Assembly: GCF_014207255.1 (NCBI RefSeq)
Contig: NZ_JACHCZ010000005.1
Location: 421,259 to 472,735, forward strand
DNA from: Pseudomonas sp. JAI120
Lineage (GTDB): Bacteria > Pseudomonadota > Gammaproteobacteria > Pseudomonadales > Pseudomonadaceae
DNA: 51,477 bases
Reading direction: 5' to 3'
This document shows, in pieces, positions 1 to 8,643 of this stretch. Within the stretch, counting starts at the first letter, position 1, and each line of letters opens with the position of its first letter. The notes beneath the pieces were generated by a model. The model made no database searches, was not told where the DNA came from, and saw only the letters and a program-made list of their open reading frames with translations. The position numbers and the translations under genes are program-made.

Positions 1-225
1 CAAGCCCCCTCCCACATTTGAGCTCGGTTGGCAGGTGGGAAGTTGCTCGGCTATAGATCTCGTGAGCACCGCTGATCCCTGTGGGTGATGTCGAGCTTTA
101 GCGAGGCTTCGATGGCGGTGGCATGGTTGGTAGAGGTGTTGGCTGACACACAGCTATCGGGGGCAAGACGAATCGTCGCACCGCCCCTCCCACATTTGAA
201 CCGAACCGACACAGAGGCTCGTCGA
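1..225. repeat. Decayed REP fragments at the window edge
   Basis: No gene is seen here. Positions 1-19 are the right arm of a REP palindrome (it ends CCCCCTCCCACATTT). Positions 154-196 match the last ~45 bp of the long repeat found again at 16532-16963 and 30590-31024, including the rare string AATCGTCGCACCGCCCC. The stretch lies downstream of the otnI stop codon and may help to terminate that operon. It is probably the remnant of one or more mobile palindromic repeats. Confidence 0.6.
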
Positions 226-1011
226 CTACCGAGCCGCTTTCCAGTCCCGCAACCATTGCAGGCCCGCCGAGGTGTCGCCCTTTGGCCGGTATTCGCAGCC
301 GACCCAGCCGTCGTAGCCCAACTGGTCCATCAGTTCGAACAGGAAGCCGTAGTTCAGCTCGCCCAGGTCAGGCTCGTGACGGTCCGGTACTCCGGCAATC
401 TGGATATGGCCAATGCCATCGATGTCGCGGCGCAGCTTGGTGGCCAAGTCACCTTCGACGATCTGGCAGTGGTAGCAGTCAAACTGCACCTTGAGGTTGC
501 GCGCACCGACCTCCCGGCAGATGGCGTGGGCCTGGTCCTGGCGGTTGAGGAAAAACCCCGGCATGTCGCGGGTGTTGATCGGCTCCAGCAACACGGTGAC
601 GCCAACCTCAGCCGCCGCGGCGCTGGCGTAGGCGAGGTTTTCCAGGTACACGGCCTGATGGCGCTGGCGCAGGTTTTCCGAGGGCAGCAAGCCGGCCATA
701 ACGTGCACGCGGTCGTTGCCGAGCACGGCGGCGTATTCCAACGCGCGCTCGAAGCCACTGCGAAACTCGGCCTCACGCCCCGGCAGGCTCGCGATGCCCC
801 GCTCCCCCGCCGCCCAGTCACCGGGCGGCGCGTTGAACAACGCCTGCACCAGGCCGTTGTCACTCAGGCGTTGCTTGAGTGCCTCGGCGCTGTAGTCGTA
901 GGGGAACAGGTATTCCACCGCGTCAAAACCATCGGCCTTCGCAGCCGCGAAGCGCTCGAGAAAATCATGTTGCGGGTACAGCATGCTCAGGTTGGCAGCA
1001 AAACGAGGCAT
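226..1011 (-). CDS. otnI: 2-oxo-tetronate isomerase (OtnI, hydroxypyruvate isomerase family)
   Basis: Predicted TIM-barrel isomerase of 261 residues. In the four-carbon sugar-acid pathway it would interconvert 2-oxo- and 3-oxo-tetronate in the cytosol. The hydroxypyruvate isomerase family signature is clear: a barrel Glu in LLEPINTRDMPG, the FDCYH strand, the GHIQIAG strand and a final GCEYRP Glu. The chosen start (MPRFAANL) has GGGAGC a few bases upstream; the reading frame stays open for four more codons. It is the last gene of a minus-strand operon, 15 bp after the GntP permease. The order with ltnD, otnK and otnC decides between OtnI and a plain hydroxypyruvate isomerase. Family assignment is strong and substrate assignment rests on context. 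Confidence 0.88.
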   Translation of the reverse strand: MPRFAANLSMLYPQHDFLERFAAAKADGFDAVEYLFPYDYSAEALKQRLSDNGLVQALFNAPPGDWAAGERGIASLPGREAEFRSGFERALEYAAVLGNDRVHVMAGLLPSENLRQRHQAVYLENLAYASAAAAEVGVTVLLEPINTRDMPGFFLNRQDQAHAICREVGARNLKVQFDCYHCQIVEGDLATKLRRDIDGIGHIQIAGVPDRHEPDLGELNYGFLFELMDQLGYDGWVGCEYRPKGDTSAGLQWLRDWKAAR

Positions 1012-1026
1012 AAAAGCTCCCAAGAG

Positions 1027-2487
1027 TCAGACAAAAGGCCAGATCAGCAGGGTAATCAAGAAACCCAAGGTGCCGAGCAAGGTGGTGATCACCGTCCACG
1101 TGCGCAAACCGTCGGCCACGTTGAGCCCGGCAAGCTTGGTGAAGATCCAGTAGCCGGCATCGTTGATATGCGACATCGCCAGCCCGCCACCGCCCATGGC
1201 CAGGCACAGCAGCGCCAGGTGGTTGGGGGTGAGGTTGAGGGTCACGATCAGCGGGCTGATGATCCCCGCCGTGGTGACCAGGGCCACTGTGGTCGAACCC
1301 TGCACCGCGCGCAGCAACATGGTCAGCAAAAAGCCCAGGGCCAGCACCGGCAGGCCGGTGGTGCGCAGCATGTCGGAGACTACCGCGCCGATGCCGGTGT
1401 CCACCAGCACCTTGCCGAACACGCCACCGGCGCCGGCGATCAGGATAACCATCGCCACGCCCGGCAACGCCGAGCCGATCACGTCGGAGACCTGGCTGCG
1501 GCTCCAGCCACGGCGCGAGCCGAGCAGCCAGGCACACAGCAAGGTGTCGATCAGCAGCGCCACCAGCGGCGCCCCGAGCACGGTCATCACCCCGCGCAGG
1601 GTCGAGTCGACCGGCAGCAGCGAAGTGGCCAGGGTGCCCAGCAAAATCAGCACAATCGGCAGCAGGATCAGGCTGACAATCAGGCCGAAACCGGGTGCAG
1701 GCGCCGCCGGTAGCTTGGCGGCGATGGCGCTGGTGGACTCTTCAAGGCCCATATGGGACTCGGCCACAGCGCTCTGTTGCACCGCCTGGTGATTGCCGTT
1801 GGTCCAGGCCCGCAGGTCTTCATTGGTCACGTGGGGGCCATAGACTTCGGCACGGATATCGTCGGTCATCGGATAGAAGCGTCGGGTCATGCGCCCCGCC
1901 ACGCGGTAACCGATGTAGCACAACAATGCGGTGATCGGCAGACCGAACATCAGCACCCGGCCCAGGTCAGCACCGAGTTGGCTGGCGGCGGCAACGGCAC
2001 CCGGATGGGGCGGCAGGAACGCATGCACGGTGAGCAGCGCCGCACACATCGGCAAGGCGAACACCAGCAGCGGCTTGCGTGCCCGACGTGCCACGCCATA
2101 CGCCAGCGGCATCAGGATGATCACCCCGACTTCAAAGAACACCGGCACGCCGATGATGAACCCGGCGATGGTCAGCGCCAGCGGCGTGCGGCTGTTGCCA
2201 AACCGCTCGATCAACGACCTGGCCAAGGCTTCGGCACCGCCTGACAGCTCGATGATCCGCCCGATCATCGCGCCCAGAGCAATGATGATCGCGATATGGC
2301 CAAGGGTCTTGCCCATGCCACCTTCGATGGTCGCCACCAGGTCAGCCGGTTTTACCCCGGCCACCAGCGCCACCACGATACTCACCAGCATCAACGCGAC
2401 AAACGGCTGGAATTTGTACTTGAGGACCAGAAACAGCAGCAGCGCGATACCCGCGCCAGCGGTCAACATCAAAATCAGTGGGCTCAT
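1027..2487 (-). CDS. GntP-family sugar-acid permease
   Basis: Integral membrane symporter of 486 residues in the gluconate permease (GntP) family, with about 12-14 hydrophobic segments starting at the N-terminus (MSPLILMLTAGAG). Family marks include the stretch around GVPVFFEVG and the region PPHPGAV. The frame extends 17 codons further upstream, but the internal ATG at 2487 follows AGGACA and begins directly with the first membrane segment, so I prefer it. The gene sits between otnC and otnI, 98 bp after otnC, so the likely cargo is L-threonate or a related tetronate rather than gluconate. The cargo is inferred from neighbours only. Confidence 0.88.
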   Translation of the reverse strand: MSPLILMLTAGAGIALLLFLVLKYKFQPFVALMLVSIVVALVAGVKPADLVATIEGGMGKTLGHIAIIIALGAMIGRIIELSGGAEALARSLIERFGNSRTPLALTIAGFIIGVPVFFEVGVIILMPLAYGVARRARKPLLVFALPMCAALLTVHAFLPPHPGAVAAASQLGADLGRVLMFGLPITALLCYIGYRVAGRMTRRFYPMTDDIRAEVYGPHVTNEDLRAWTNGNHQAVQQSAVAESHMGLEESTSAIAAKLPAAPAPGFGLIVSLILLPIVLILLGTLATSLLPVDSTLRGVMTVLGAPLVALLIDTLLCAWLLGSRRGWSRSQVSDVIGSALPGVAMVILIAGAGGVFGKVLVDTGIGAVVSDMLRTTGLPVLALGFLLTMLLRAVQGSTTVALVTTAGIISPLIVTLNLTPNHLALLCLAMGGGGLAMSHINDAGYWIFTKLAGLNVADGLRTWTVITTLLGTLGFLITLLIWPFV

Positions 2488-2585
2488 TCGAGAATGTCCT
2501 GTTGTTATTGTTTTTTTGGCGCAAGCCGCTCCCGTCACGATCCGCAGGCGGGTCTCGCGGGGGGCTTGCAGTGTCGGTCTACGGC

Positions 2586-3230
2586 TTACCAGTGCGCGCC
2601 GAACGTCTCGCGCAGTTCATCCAAGGCGGCCTGGCTCAGCGGCTCGGGCCGGGGATTGCTCATCAGCCAGAGCCGGGCGGTTTCTTCCAACTCTTCCAAG
2701 GCGTAGCTGGCCTTGGCCACCGAGCTTTCCCAGACCACCGGCCCCAGGCGTTCGAGCATCACCCCACGCACGCTGTTGGCCAGCTGCGCGACTTGCTCGG
2801 CGACGTTGGGCGAGCCCGGACGCTGGTAGCCGATCAAAGGAATGTGCCCGACCTTCATCACCTGATAGGGCGTGAGCGGCGGCAGAATATCGTCCGCCCG
2901 CCATACCCCGGCCAGGGTCAACGCCACCAGGTGGGTGGAATGGGTGTGCACCACACCGCCCACCGAGGGGTTGCGGTCGTACACCTGACGGTGCAGGGCC
3001 AGGGTCTTCGAGGGTTTGTCCCCGGACACCCACTCGCCTTGCAGGTTGACCTTGGCAATCGCCCCAGGCGCCAAGCGACCCAGGCAGACGTCGGTGGGAG
3101 TAATCAACCAACCATCGTCGAGGCGCGCACTGATATTGCCGGCGCTGCCAACGGTGTAGCCACGTTGATACAGGCTGTGGCCGACGTCGCAGATCTCTTC
3201 GCGCAGGGCCTGTTCGTCGATGCCAGTCAT
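2586..3230 (-). CDS. otnC: 3-oxo-tetronate 4-phosphate decarboxylase (OtnC, class II aldolase family)
   Basis: Class II aldolase/adducin-family protein of 214 residues. It would decarboxylate 3-oxo-tetronate 4-phosphate to dihydroxyacetone phosphate. Visible features are the N-terminal GSAGNISARL loop, an acidic residue in the NPSVGGVVHTHSTHL segment and the HTHS metal-binding histidines; class II aldolases bind a divalent metal through such histidines. GGAGGTG lies five bases before the ATG. The start overlaps the otnK stop in an ATGA, a sign of translational coupling. The neighbouring kinase and isomerase favour OtnC over fuculose-phosphate or ribulose-phosphate aldolases of the same fold. 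Confidence 0.9.
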   Translation of the reverse strand: MTGIDEQALREEICDVGHSLYQRGYTVGSAGNISARLDDGWLITPTDVCLGRLAPGAIAKVNLQGEWVSGDKPSKTLALHRQVYDRNPSVGGVVHTHSTHLVALTLAGVWRADDILPPLTPYQVMKVGHIPLIGYQRPGSPNVAEQVAQLANSVRGVMLERLGPVVWESSVAKASYALEELEETARLWLMSNPRPEPLSQAALDELRETFGAHW

Positions 3231-4519
3231 TGGGCACCTCCGGCCAGGTGCGCAAGGGCCTTGGCAAAGAACTCACGGCCACCGAAGTTGCCGGATTTGA
3301 GCGCCAGCGCCAGCGGCTCGGTGGAACTGCTGACTGTGGCCGGCACGCCGGGGTCGATCTGCGCGCCGATCTGCAGCAGGTTGACGCCGAGCGCCTTGAC
3401 TACCGCCCCGGAGGTTTCCCCGCCGGCGATCACGAAACGCCGCACGCCTTGCTCGCGCAAGCCCGCAGCGATCTCGCCCAAGGCGTTCTCCACCAGGGCA
3501 CCCGCGCGTTCGACGCCGAGTTGCTCTTGCACGGCCTTGACCTCGGCGGGGGTGCTGGTGGTGTAGATCAATACGGTGTGTGCACTGTCGCGGGCAAACG
3601 CCAGCGCCTGCGCCACCACCGGTTCACCGGCAGCCAGGGCGATGGGATCAATGCGCAACGCCGGGCGGCCCGCCTCGCACCAGGCCGCAACCTGGCCGAG
3701 GGTCGCCACCGAGGCACTGCCGGCGAGCACCACCTCGCCACCGCTGATAGTCGGCAGCGTCGCCGCATCGAAGTCGCGCAGCTTACCGGCACGGCGGAAA
3801 TTGCCTGGCAAACCCAAGGCCAGGCCCGAGCCACCCGTGAGCAAAGGCAAGTCGGCGCAGGCGCTGCCGAGGGTGTAGAGGTCTTGATCGGACAGCGCAT
3901 CGGCGATGGCAATACCCACACCTTGCTCGCGCAGTTCGGCGATTTTTTTACGGGTCGCCTCGACGCCCGCGGCGATGCTGTCGTACCGCAGCAACCCGAC
4001 CGGCAGTTGCGTCTGGCTCTGCAGCACGCGCACCAGGTTCGCGTCGCCCATGGGCGTCAGCGGGTGATGTTGCATGCCCGACTCATTGAGCAGCTGGTCC
4101 TGCACAAACAGGTGGCCACGGAAAATCGTCCGGCCGTTTTCGGGGAACGCCGGGCAGGCCAGGGTAAAATCACCGCCCAACGCCTTGAGCAAGGCCTCGC
4201 TGACCTGGCCGATATTGCCGGCGGCGGTGGAGTCAAAGGTCGAGCAATACTTGAAGAAAATCTGTTCGCAGCCCTGCTCGCGCAGCCAGTCCAGCGCGGC
4301 CAGGGATTCCTCCACAGCCTCTGCGACCGGCGTGGTACGCGACTTGAGGGCGATGACGATGGCGTCCGCATCCAGCCCGTCCGCGACTTCGCGGCTGGGG
4401 ATGCCAATGCTCTGCACCGTGCGCATACCGCCGCGCACCAGCATGTTGGCCAGGTCGGTGGCGCCGGTGAAATCGTCGGCGATGCAGCCCAGCAACGGGC
4501 GCGTGGTGTGGTTAGTCAT
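3227..4519 (-). CDS. otnK: 3-oxo-tetronate kinase (OtnK, four-carbon acid sugar kinase)
   Basis: Four-carbon acid sugar kinase family protein (former DUF1537) of 430 residues. It would phosphorylate 3-oxo-tetronate at the 4-position with ATP. The N-terminal domain starts GCIADDFTGATDLAN, the typical substrate-binding signature. The C-terminal nucleotide-binding domain shows VIAGGETSGAVVKALG and ends with the GNFGG..FF segment of the family. AAGGAA lies six bases before the ATG. The gene is 10 bp downstream of ltnD and overlaps otnC by four bases. OtnK rather than DtnK or LtnK is inferred from the otnC/otnI partners. Confidence 0.92.
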   Translation of the reverse strand: MTNHTTRPLLGCIADDFTGATDLANMLVRGGMRTVQSIGIPSREVADGLDADAIVIALKSRTTPVAEAVEESLAALDWLREQGCEQIFFKYCSTFDSTAAGNIGQVSEALLKALGGDFTLACPAFPENGRTIFRGHLFVQDQLLNESGMQHHPLTPMGDANLVRVLQSQTQLPVGLLRYDSIAAGVEATRKKIAELREQGVGIAIADALSDQDLYTLGSACADLPLLTGGSGLALGLPGNFRRAGKLRDFDAATLPTISGGEVVLAGSASVATLGQVAAWCEAGRPALRIDPIALAAGEPVVAQALAFARDSAHTVLIYTTSTPAEVKAVQEQLGVERAGALVENALGEIAAGLREQGVRRFVIAGGETSGAVVKALGVNLLQIGAQIDPGVPATVSSSTEPLALALKSGNFGGREFFAKALAHLAGGAQ

Positions 4520-4529
4520 AAAGTGTTCC

Positions 4530-5435
4530 TTACACCGGCTCGGGCTTGGCCGTCGGCAGGTCGATGCCAGGGAAAATCTTGATCACCGCCGAGTCGTCCT
4601 CGCGGCCAAAACCGGCGCTTGAAGCCTGCATGAACATCTGGTGCGCAGTGGCCGACAACGGCAGCGGAAACTTGCTCGCACGCGCGGTATCCAGCACCAG
4701 GCCGAGGTCCTTGACGAAAATATCCACCGCCGACAGTGCCGTGTAGTCGGCCTTGAGAATGTGCGGCACGCGGTTTTCGAACATCCAGGAATTGCCGGCG
4801 CTGTGGGTGATCACCTCGTACAAGGCATCGGCGTCCACCCCTTCGCGCAGGCCCAGGGCCATGGCTTCGGCGGAGGCGGCGATATGCACGCCGGCGAGCA
4901 ACTGGTTGATAATCTTGACCTTGGAACCCAGGCCATGGACGTCGCCCAGGCGATACACCTTGCCGGCCATGCCCGCCAGCACCGCATCGGCCTTGGCATA
5001 GGCGGCCTGCGGGCCGGACGTCATCATGGTCATCTCACCGGCGGCGGCCTTGGCCGCACCGCCGGAAATCGGCGCATCCAGGTACAGCAGGCCGTGTTCG
5101 CCCAGGCGCTGGCCGAGGTCCACGGCGTAGGTCGGGGCCACGGTGGCACAGCCGATCACCAGGCTCGCAGGGCGCAATGCAGCCACGGCACCGCCTTCGC
5201 CGAACAATACGGTCTCAGTCTGTTCGGCGTTAACCACCACCGTGATGATCACATCACAGGCCTCGGCCATCTGCGCCGGTGACGCGCACGCCACCCCGCC
5301 TTCGCCGGCGAACTGCTGGGTGACCGCCTCACGCACATCACAGGCATGCACATTGAAGCCTGCGCGCAACAGCGAGCGGGCAATACCAAGCCCCATCGCG
5401 CCCAAACCGATCACACCGACATTCTTATTATTCAT
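4530..5435 (-). CDS. ltnD: L-threonate dehydrogenase (LtnD, 3-hydroxyisobutyrate dehydrogenase family)
   Basis: NAD(P)-dependent beta-hydroxyacid dehydrogenase of 301 residues. It would oxidise L-threonate at C2 to 2-oxo-tetronate, the entry step of the operon. The sequence has an N-terminal Rossmann motif GLGAMGLGIA, the substrate motif DAPISGGAAKA, and the catalytic-lysine segment GLGSKVKIINQLL, all in the positions usual for the family. GGAG lies six bases before the ATG at 5435; the frame is open for 23 more codons, but these are rich in Arg and Pro and unlike the family. It is the first gene of the ltnD-otnK-otnC-permease-otnI operon. No dedicated regulator is encoded beside it. Tartronate semialdehyde reductase is the main alternative and is disfavoured by context. 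Confidence 0.88.
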   Translation of the reverse strand: MNNKNVGVIGLGAMGLGIARSLLRAGFNVHACDVREAVTQQFAGEGGVACASPAQMAEACDVIITVVVNAEQTETVLFGEGGAVAALRPASLVIGCATVAPTYAVDLGQRLGEHGLLYLDAPISGGAAKAAAGEMTMMTSGPQAAYAKADAVLAGMAGKVYRLGDVHGLGSKVKIINQLLAGVHIAASAEAMALGLREGVDADALYEVITHSAGNSWMFENRVPHILKADYTALSAVDIFVKDLGLVLDTARASKFPLPLSATAHQMFMQASSAGFGREDDSAVIKIFPGIDLPTAKPEPV

Positions 5436-5542
5436 GGGGTACTCCAGGGGAAAACGGCGGCTGACACCACACCGGCGAGCCGCGTTGGAATTGGGATCGA
5501 TCATCCACCAATGAACGGATTATGTGAAGTATTTTTTCTATC

Positions 5543-5558
5543 TAACATTTTTTAACAT
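5543..5558 (-). promoter_or_regulatory. Possible operator for the L-threonate operon (TAACAT direct repeat)
   Basis: Two copies of TAACAT (ATGTTA on the coding strand of ltnD) start exactly 10 bp apart in an AT-rich patch about 110 bp upstream of ltnD. Direct repeats in helical phase are common for sugar-acid regulators of the DeoR type. This is only a visual candidate. Chance is a real possibility in such an AT-rich stretch. Confidence 0.25.
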
Positions 5559-5631
5559 CGATCCGAGAAAATCTCAGCCTCACCCTTTAACGCCTTACCC
5601 CACGCAAACTCATTTGCGACGCTTGTGCTTT

Positions 5632-5657
5632 GCGTATTATGGTATACCATCATACGC
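5632..5657. promoter_or_regulatory. Operator 1, TGGTATACCA palindrome before the DUF1185 operon
   Basis: A 26-bp near-perfect palindrome centred on TGGTATACCA, with GTATTA on one side and ATCATAC on the other. It ends 32 bp before the DUF1185 start. A possible -10 box (TATTAT) is embedded in it, so a bound protein would block the promoter. The same core recurs at 11034, 12226, 46441 and 46614. Such palindromes are typical targets of FadR/FCD-type GntR proteins, one of which is encoded at 9260-10012. Confidence 0.75.
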
Positions 5658-5689
5658 AACCCACTCCCCCACACCTGATGGAGCCGCTC

Positions 5690-6280
5690 ATGAGTTTCGA
5701 AATCCGCAAAATCGTCAGCTACGTAGAAGAAACCTTCATCGAAGGCGGCAAGGCCGCAGACACCCCGGTGAAAATGGTCGGCCTCGCCGTGGTGCTGAAG
5801 AATCCATGGCTGGGTCGTGGCTTCGTCGAAGACCTCAAGCCGGAAATCCGGGCCAATTGCTCCGACCTCGGCGCGCTGATGGTCGAGCGCCTGGTGGGCA
5901 TTATTGGCGGCGCTGAAAACATCGAGGCGTATGGCAAGGCCGCCGTGGTCGGTGCCGATGGCGAGATCGAACACGCGAGCGCGATCATCCACACCCTGCG
6001 CTTCGGCAATCACTACCGTGAAGCGGTCAAGGCCAAAAGCTACTTGAGCTTCACCAACAAGCGCGGCGGTCCGGGCACCTCGATCCAGATCCCGATGATG
6101 CACAAGGACGACGAAGGCCTGCGTTCGCACTACATCACCCTGGAAATGCAGATCGAAGATGCGCCGCGTGCCGATGAAATCGTCGTGGTATTGGGCTGCG
6201 CCGATGGCGGCCGCCTGCACCCTCGTATCGGCAACCGCTATATCGACCTGGAAGAGCTGGCCGCTGAAAACGCCCAGTAA
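5690..6280 (+). CDS. DUF1185 'amino acid synthesis' family protein
   Basis: A 196-residue protein of the AA_synth family (DUF1185). The family is conserved in proteobacterial catabolic clusters, but I know of no firmly established reaction, and its name should not be read as evidence of biosynthesis. The sequence is soluble, without signal peptide or membrane segments. Recognisable parts are the start MSFEIRKIVSYVEETFIEGG and the stretch KRGGPGTSIQIPMMHKDD. The frame is open upstream to 5630, but that part reads through the operator, so the ATG at 5690 is chosen. It is the first gene of an operon with the hydrolase, aldehyde dehydrogenase and flavin reductase that follow. Confidence 0.85.
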   Translation: MSFEIRKIVSYVEETFIEGGKAADTPVKMVGLAVVLKNPWLGRGFVEDLKPEIRANCSDLGALMVERLVGIIGGAENIEAYGKAAVVGADGEIEHASAIIHTLRFGNHYREAVKAKSYLSFTNKRGGPGTSIQIPMMHKDDEGLRSHYITLEMQIEDAPRADEIVVVLGCADGGRLHPRIGNRYIDLEELAAENAQ

Positions 6281-6319
6281 GCAACACCGGCCAAAACAAA
6301 AAGCATGCAGGAGCGCTCC

Positions 6320-7153
6320 ATGATTCGGCTCACCGCTGAACGCACCCCGGCTGGCACCAGTTATCTGGCGACCGGCCAAGGCCAGCCTGTGGTTTTGATC
6401 CACGGCGTGGGCCTGAATAAAGAAATGTGGGGCGGGCAAGTCGTTGGCCTGGCCACGAATTACCGCGTGATCAGCTATGACATGCTCGGTCATGGCGCCA
6501 GTCCGCGCCCGGCCGCCGGCACGCCGCTGCTGGGGTATGCCGACCAGTTGCTGGAGCTGCTCGACCACCTGCAACTGCCCCAGGCCACGGTGATCGGTTT
6601 TTCCATGGGCGGCCTGGTCGCCCGGGCGTTTGCCCTGCACTACCCCGAGCGCCTCAAATCCCTGGTAGTGCTCAACAGTGTGTTCAACCGCAGCCCCGAA
6701 CAGCGTGCCGGCGTGATCGCACGCACCGCCCAGGCTGCGGAACACGGCCCGGATGCGAATGCCGAAGCCGCGTTGTCGCGCTGGTTCAGCCGTGAATACC
6801 AGGCGGCCAACCCGGCGCAGATCGCCGCCCTGCGTGAAACCCTGGCGGGCAACGACCCCCAGGGCTACCTGACCACCTACGAACTGTTTGCGACCCAGGA
6901 CATGTACCGCGCCGACGACCTCAAGGGCCTGCGCGTACCGACCCTGGTCGCCACCGGCGAACTCGACCCCGGTTCAACCCCGGAAATGGCCCGGCAACTG
7001 GCCGATCGTATTCCCGGCGCCACCGTTGCGGTGCTGGCCGAGCAACGGCATATGATGCCGGTAGAATCGCCACGCCTGGTCAACCAGCTGCTGCTGGGCT
7101 TCCTCGACACGGTGTACGCCCAAAACAATCCAATCAAGGGGATCGTTGCATGA
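6320..7153 (+). CDS. Alpha/beta hydrolase (RutD / enol-lactonase-like)
   Basis: Alpha/beta-hydrolase fold enzyme of 277 residues, cytosolic. The catalytic triad can be read: Ser95 in the nucleophile elbow GFSMGG, Asp216 in GELDPGS and His244 in EQRHMMP; the oxyanion region is the HGVGLN loop. CAGGAG lies shortly before the ATG at 6320, which favours it over the ATG five codons upstream. Relatives include 3-oxoadipate enol-lactonase and RutD of pyrimidine degradation. With a flavin reductase and aldehyde dehydrogenase downstream, a role in hydrolysing a carbamate, amide or lactone intermediate is plausible. The actual substrate is unknown. Confidence 0.88.
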   Translation: MIRLTAERTPAGTSYLATGQGQPVVLIHGVGLNKEMWGGQVVGLATNYRVISYDMLGHGASPRPAAGTPLLGYADQLLELLDHLQLPQATVIGFSMGGLVARAFALHYPERLKSLVVLNSVFNRSPEQRAGVIARTAQAAEHGPDANAEAALSRWFSREYQAANPAQIAALRETLAGNDPQGYLTTYELFATQDMYRADDLKGLRVPTLVATGELDPGSTPEMARQLADRIPGATVAVLAEQRHMMPVESPRLVNQLLLGFLDTVYAQNNPIKGIVA

Positions 7154-8631
7154 CACTCGCACGCTTCCAGATGTGCATCGGCGGTGAATGGGTCGATGCC
7201 CTGTCCGGCAAGACTTTCGACAGCCTCAACCCGGCGCTGGCCGAACCCTGGGCGCAACTGCCCGACGCCGATGAGGCCGATGTAGAGCGCGCCGTGCAGG
7301 CCGCGCAACGCGCGTTCGACAGCCCGGCCTGGCGTGGCCTCACCGCCACAGCACGGGGCAAATTGCTGCGCCGCCTGGGCGACCTGATCGCCGAGAACAA
7401 GGAACAACTGGCCCAACTGGAAAGCCGCGACAACGGCAAGCTGATCCGCGAAACCCGTGGCCAGGTCAGCTACCTGCCGGAGTTTTTCCACTACACCGCC
7501 GGCCTGGCCGACAAGCTCGAAGGCGGCACCCTGCCGCTGGACAAGCCCGACCTGTTCGCCTACACCGTGCACGAAGCCATGGGCGTGGTCGCCGCGATCA
7601 TTCCGTGGAACAGCCCGCTGTACCTGACCGCGATCAAACTCGCACCGGCCCTGGCGGCGGGCAATACCATCGTGATCAAGCCGTCGGAGCACGCCTCGGC
7701 GACCATCCTCGAACTCGCGCGCCTGGCCCTCGAAGCCGGGATCCCGCCGGGCGTGGTCAACGTGGTCACCGGCTACGGCCCCAGCACCGGCGCCGCCCTC
7801 ACCCGCCACCCACTGGTGCGCAAGATCGCCTTCACCGGCGGCGCGGCCACGGCCCGCCATGTGGTGCGCAGCAGCGCGGAGAACTTCGCCAAGCTGTCCC
7901 TGGAACTGGGCGGCAAATCGCCGAATATCATCTTTGCCGACGCCGACCTCGACAGTGCCATCAACGGTGCGATTGCCGGGATCTATGCAGCGTCCGGGCA
8001 GAGCTGCGTGTCCGGCTCGCGCCTGCTGGTGCAGGATGAAATCTACGACGAATTCGTCGAGCGCCTGGTGGCGCGCGCCGAGCGCATCCGCATCGGCAAC
8101 CCCCAGGACGACGCCAGCGAAATGGGCCCCATGGCCACCGCGCAGCAACTGGCCGTGGTCGAACGCCTGGTGGCGGACGCCATCGCCGAAGGCGCGCGCC
8201 TGCGCACCGGCGGCAAGCGCCCGCAGAACCTCGGTGAAGGCTGGTTCTATGAGCCGACCTTGTTCGAGTGCGACAGCAATTCGATGAAGATCATGCAGGA
8301 AGAAGTGTTCGGCCCGGTGGCCTCGGTCATCCGTTTCAAGGACGAAGCCGAAGCGCTGGCCATCGCCAACGACTCGCAATTCGGCCTCGCCGCCGGCATC
8401 TGGACCCGCGACCTCGGCCGCGCCCACCGCCTGGCGCGGGACGTGCGCTCGGGGATCATCTGGGTCAACACCTACCGGGCCGTGTCGGCGATGGCGCCTA
8501 TCGGCGGCTTCAAGAACAGCGGCTACGGACGTGAAAGCGGCATCGATTCGGTGCTCGCCTACACCGAGCTGAAGACGGTGTGGATCAACCTCTCCCAGGC
8601 GCCTATGCCTGATCCTTTCGTGATGCGTTAA
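7150..8631 (+). CDS. NAD(P)-dependent aldehyde dehydrogenase
   Basis: Aldehyde dehydrogenase superfamily protein of 493 residues, full length. The catalytic residues are Glu252 in LELGGKSP and Cys286 in GQSCVSGS. The cofactor loop FTGGAATAR and the IIPWNSPL segment are also present. It overlaps the upstream hydrolase by four bases (ATGA) and is followed by the flavin reductase after 12 bp, so it belongs to a tightly coupled operon. The likely role is oxidation of a semialdehyde released by ring cleavage or hydrolysis. The sequence alone does not fix the aldehyde; betaine-aldehyde and aminobutyraldehyde dehydrogenases have the same architecture. Confidence 0.92.
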   Translation: MTLARFQMCIGGEWVDALSGKTFDSLNPALAEPWAQLPDADEADVERAVQAAQRAFDSPAWRGLTATARGKLLRRLGDLIAENKEQLAQLESRDNGKLIRETRGQVSYLPEFFHYTAGLADKLEGGTLPLDKPDLFAYTVHEAMGVVAAIIPWNSPLYLTAIKLAPALAAGNTIVIKPSEHASATILELARLALEAGIPPGVVNVVTGYGPSTGAALTRHPLVRKIAFTGGAATARHVVRSSAENFAKLSLELGGKSPNIIFADADLDSAINGAIAGIYAASGQSCVSGSRLLVQDEIYDEFVERLVARAERIRIGNPQDDASEMGPMATAQQLAVVERLVADAIAEGARLRTGGKRPQNLGEGWFYEPTLFECDSNSMKIMQEEVFGPVASVIRFKDEAEALAIANDSQFGLAAGIWTRDLGRAHRLARDVRSGIIWVNTYRAVSAMAPIGGFKNSGYGRESGIDSVLAYTELKTVWINLSQAPMPDPFVMR

Positions 8632-8643
8632 GAGACCCCGACC

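Noticed and set aside
85..1713. 542-codon plus-strand frame opposite otnI and the GntP permease
   Set aside because: Antisense shadow in high-GC DNA: low-complexity Gln/Arg/His-rich translation, no family resemblance, crosses two real genes.
5690..6280. Amino acid biosynthesis function for the DUF1185 protein
   Set aside because: The family name is not experimental evidence and the context is catabolic.
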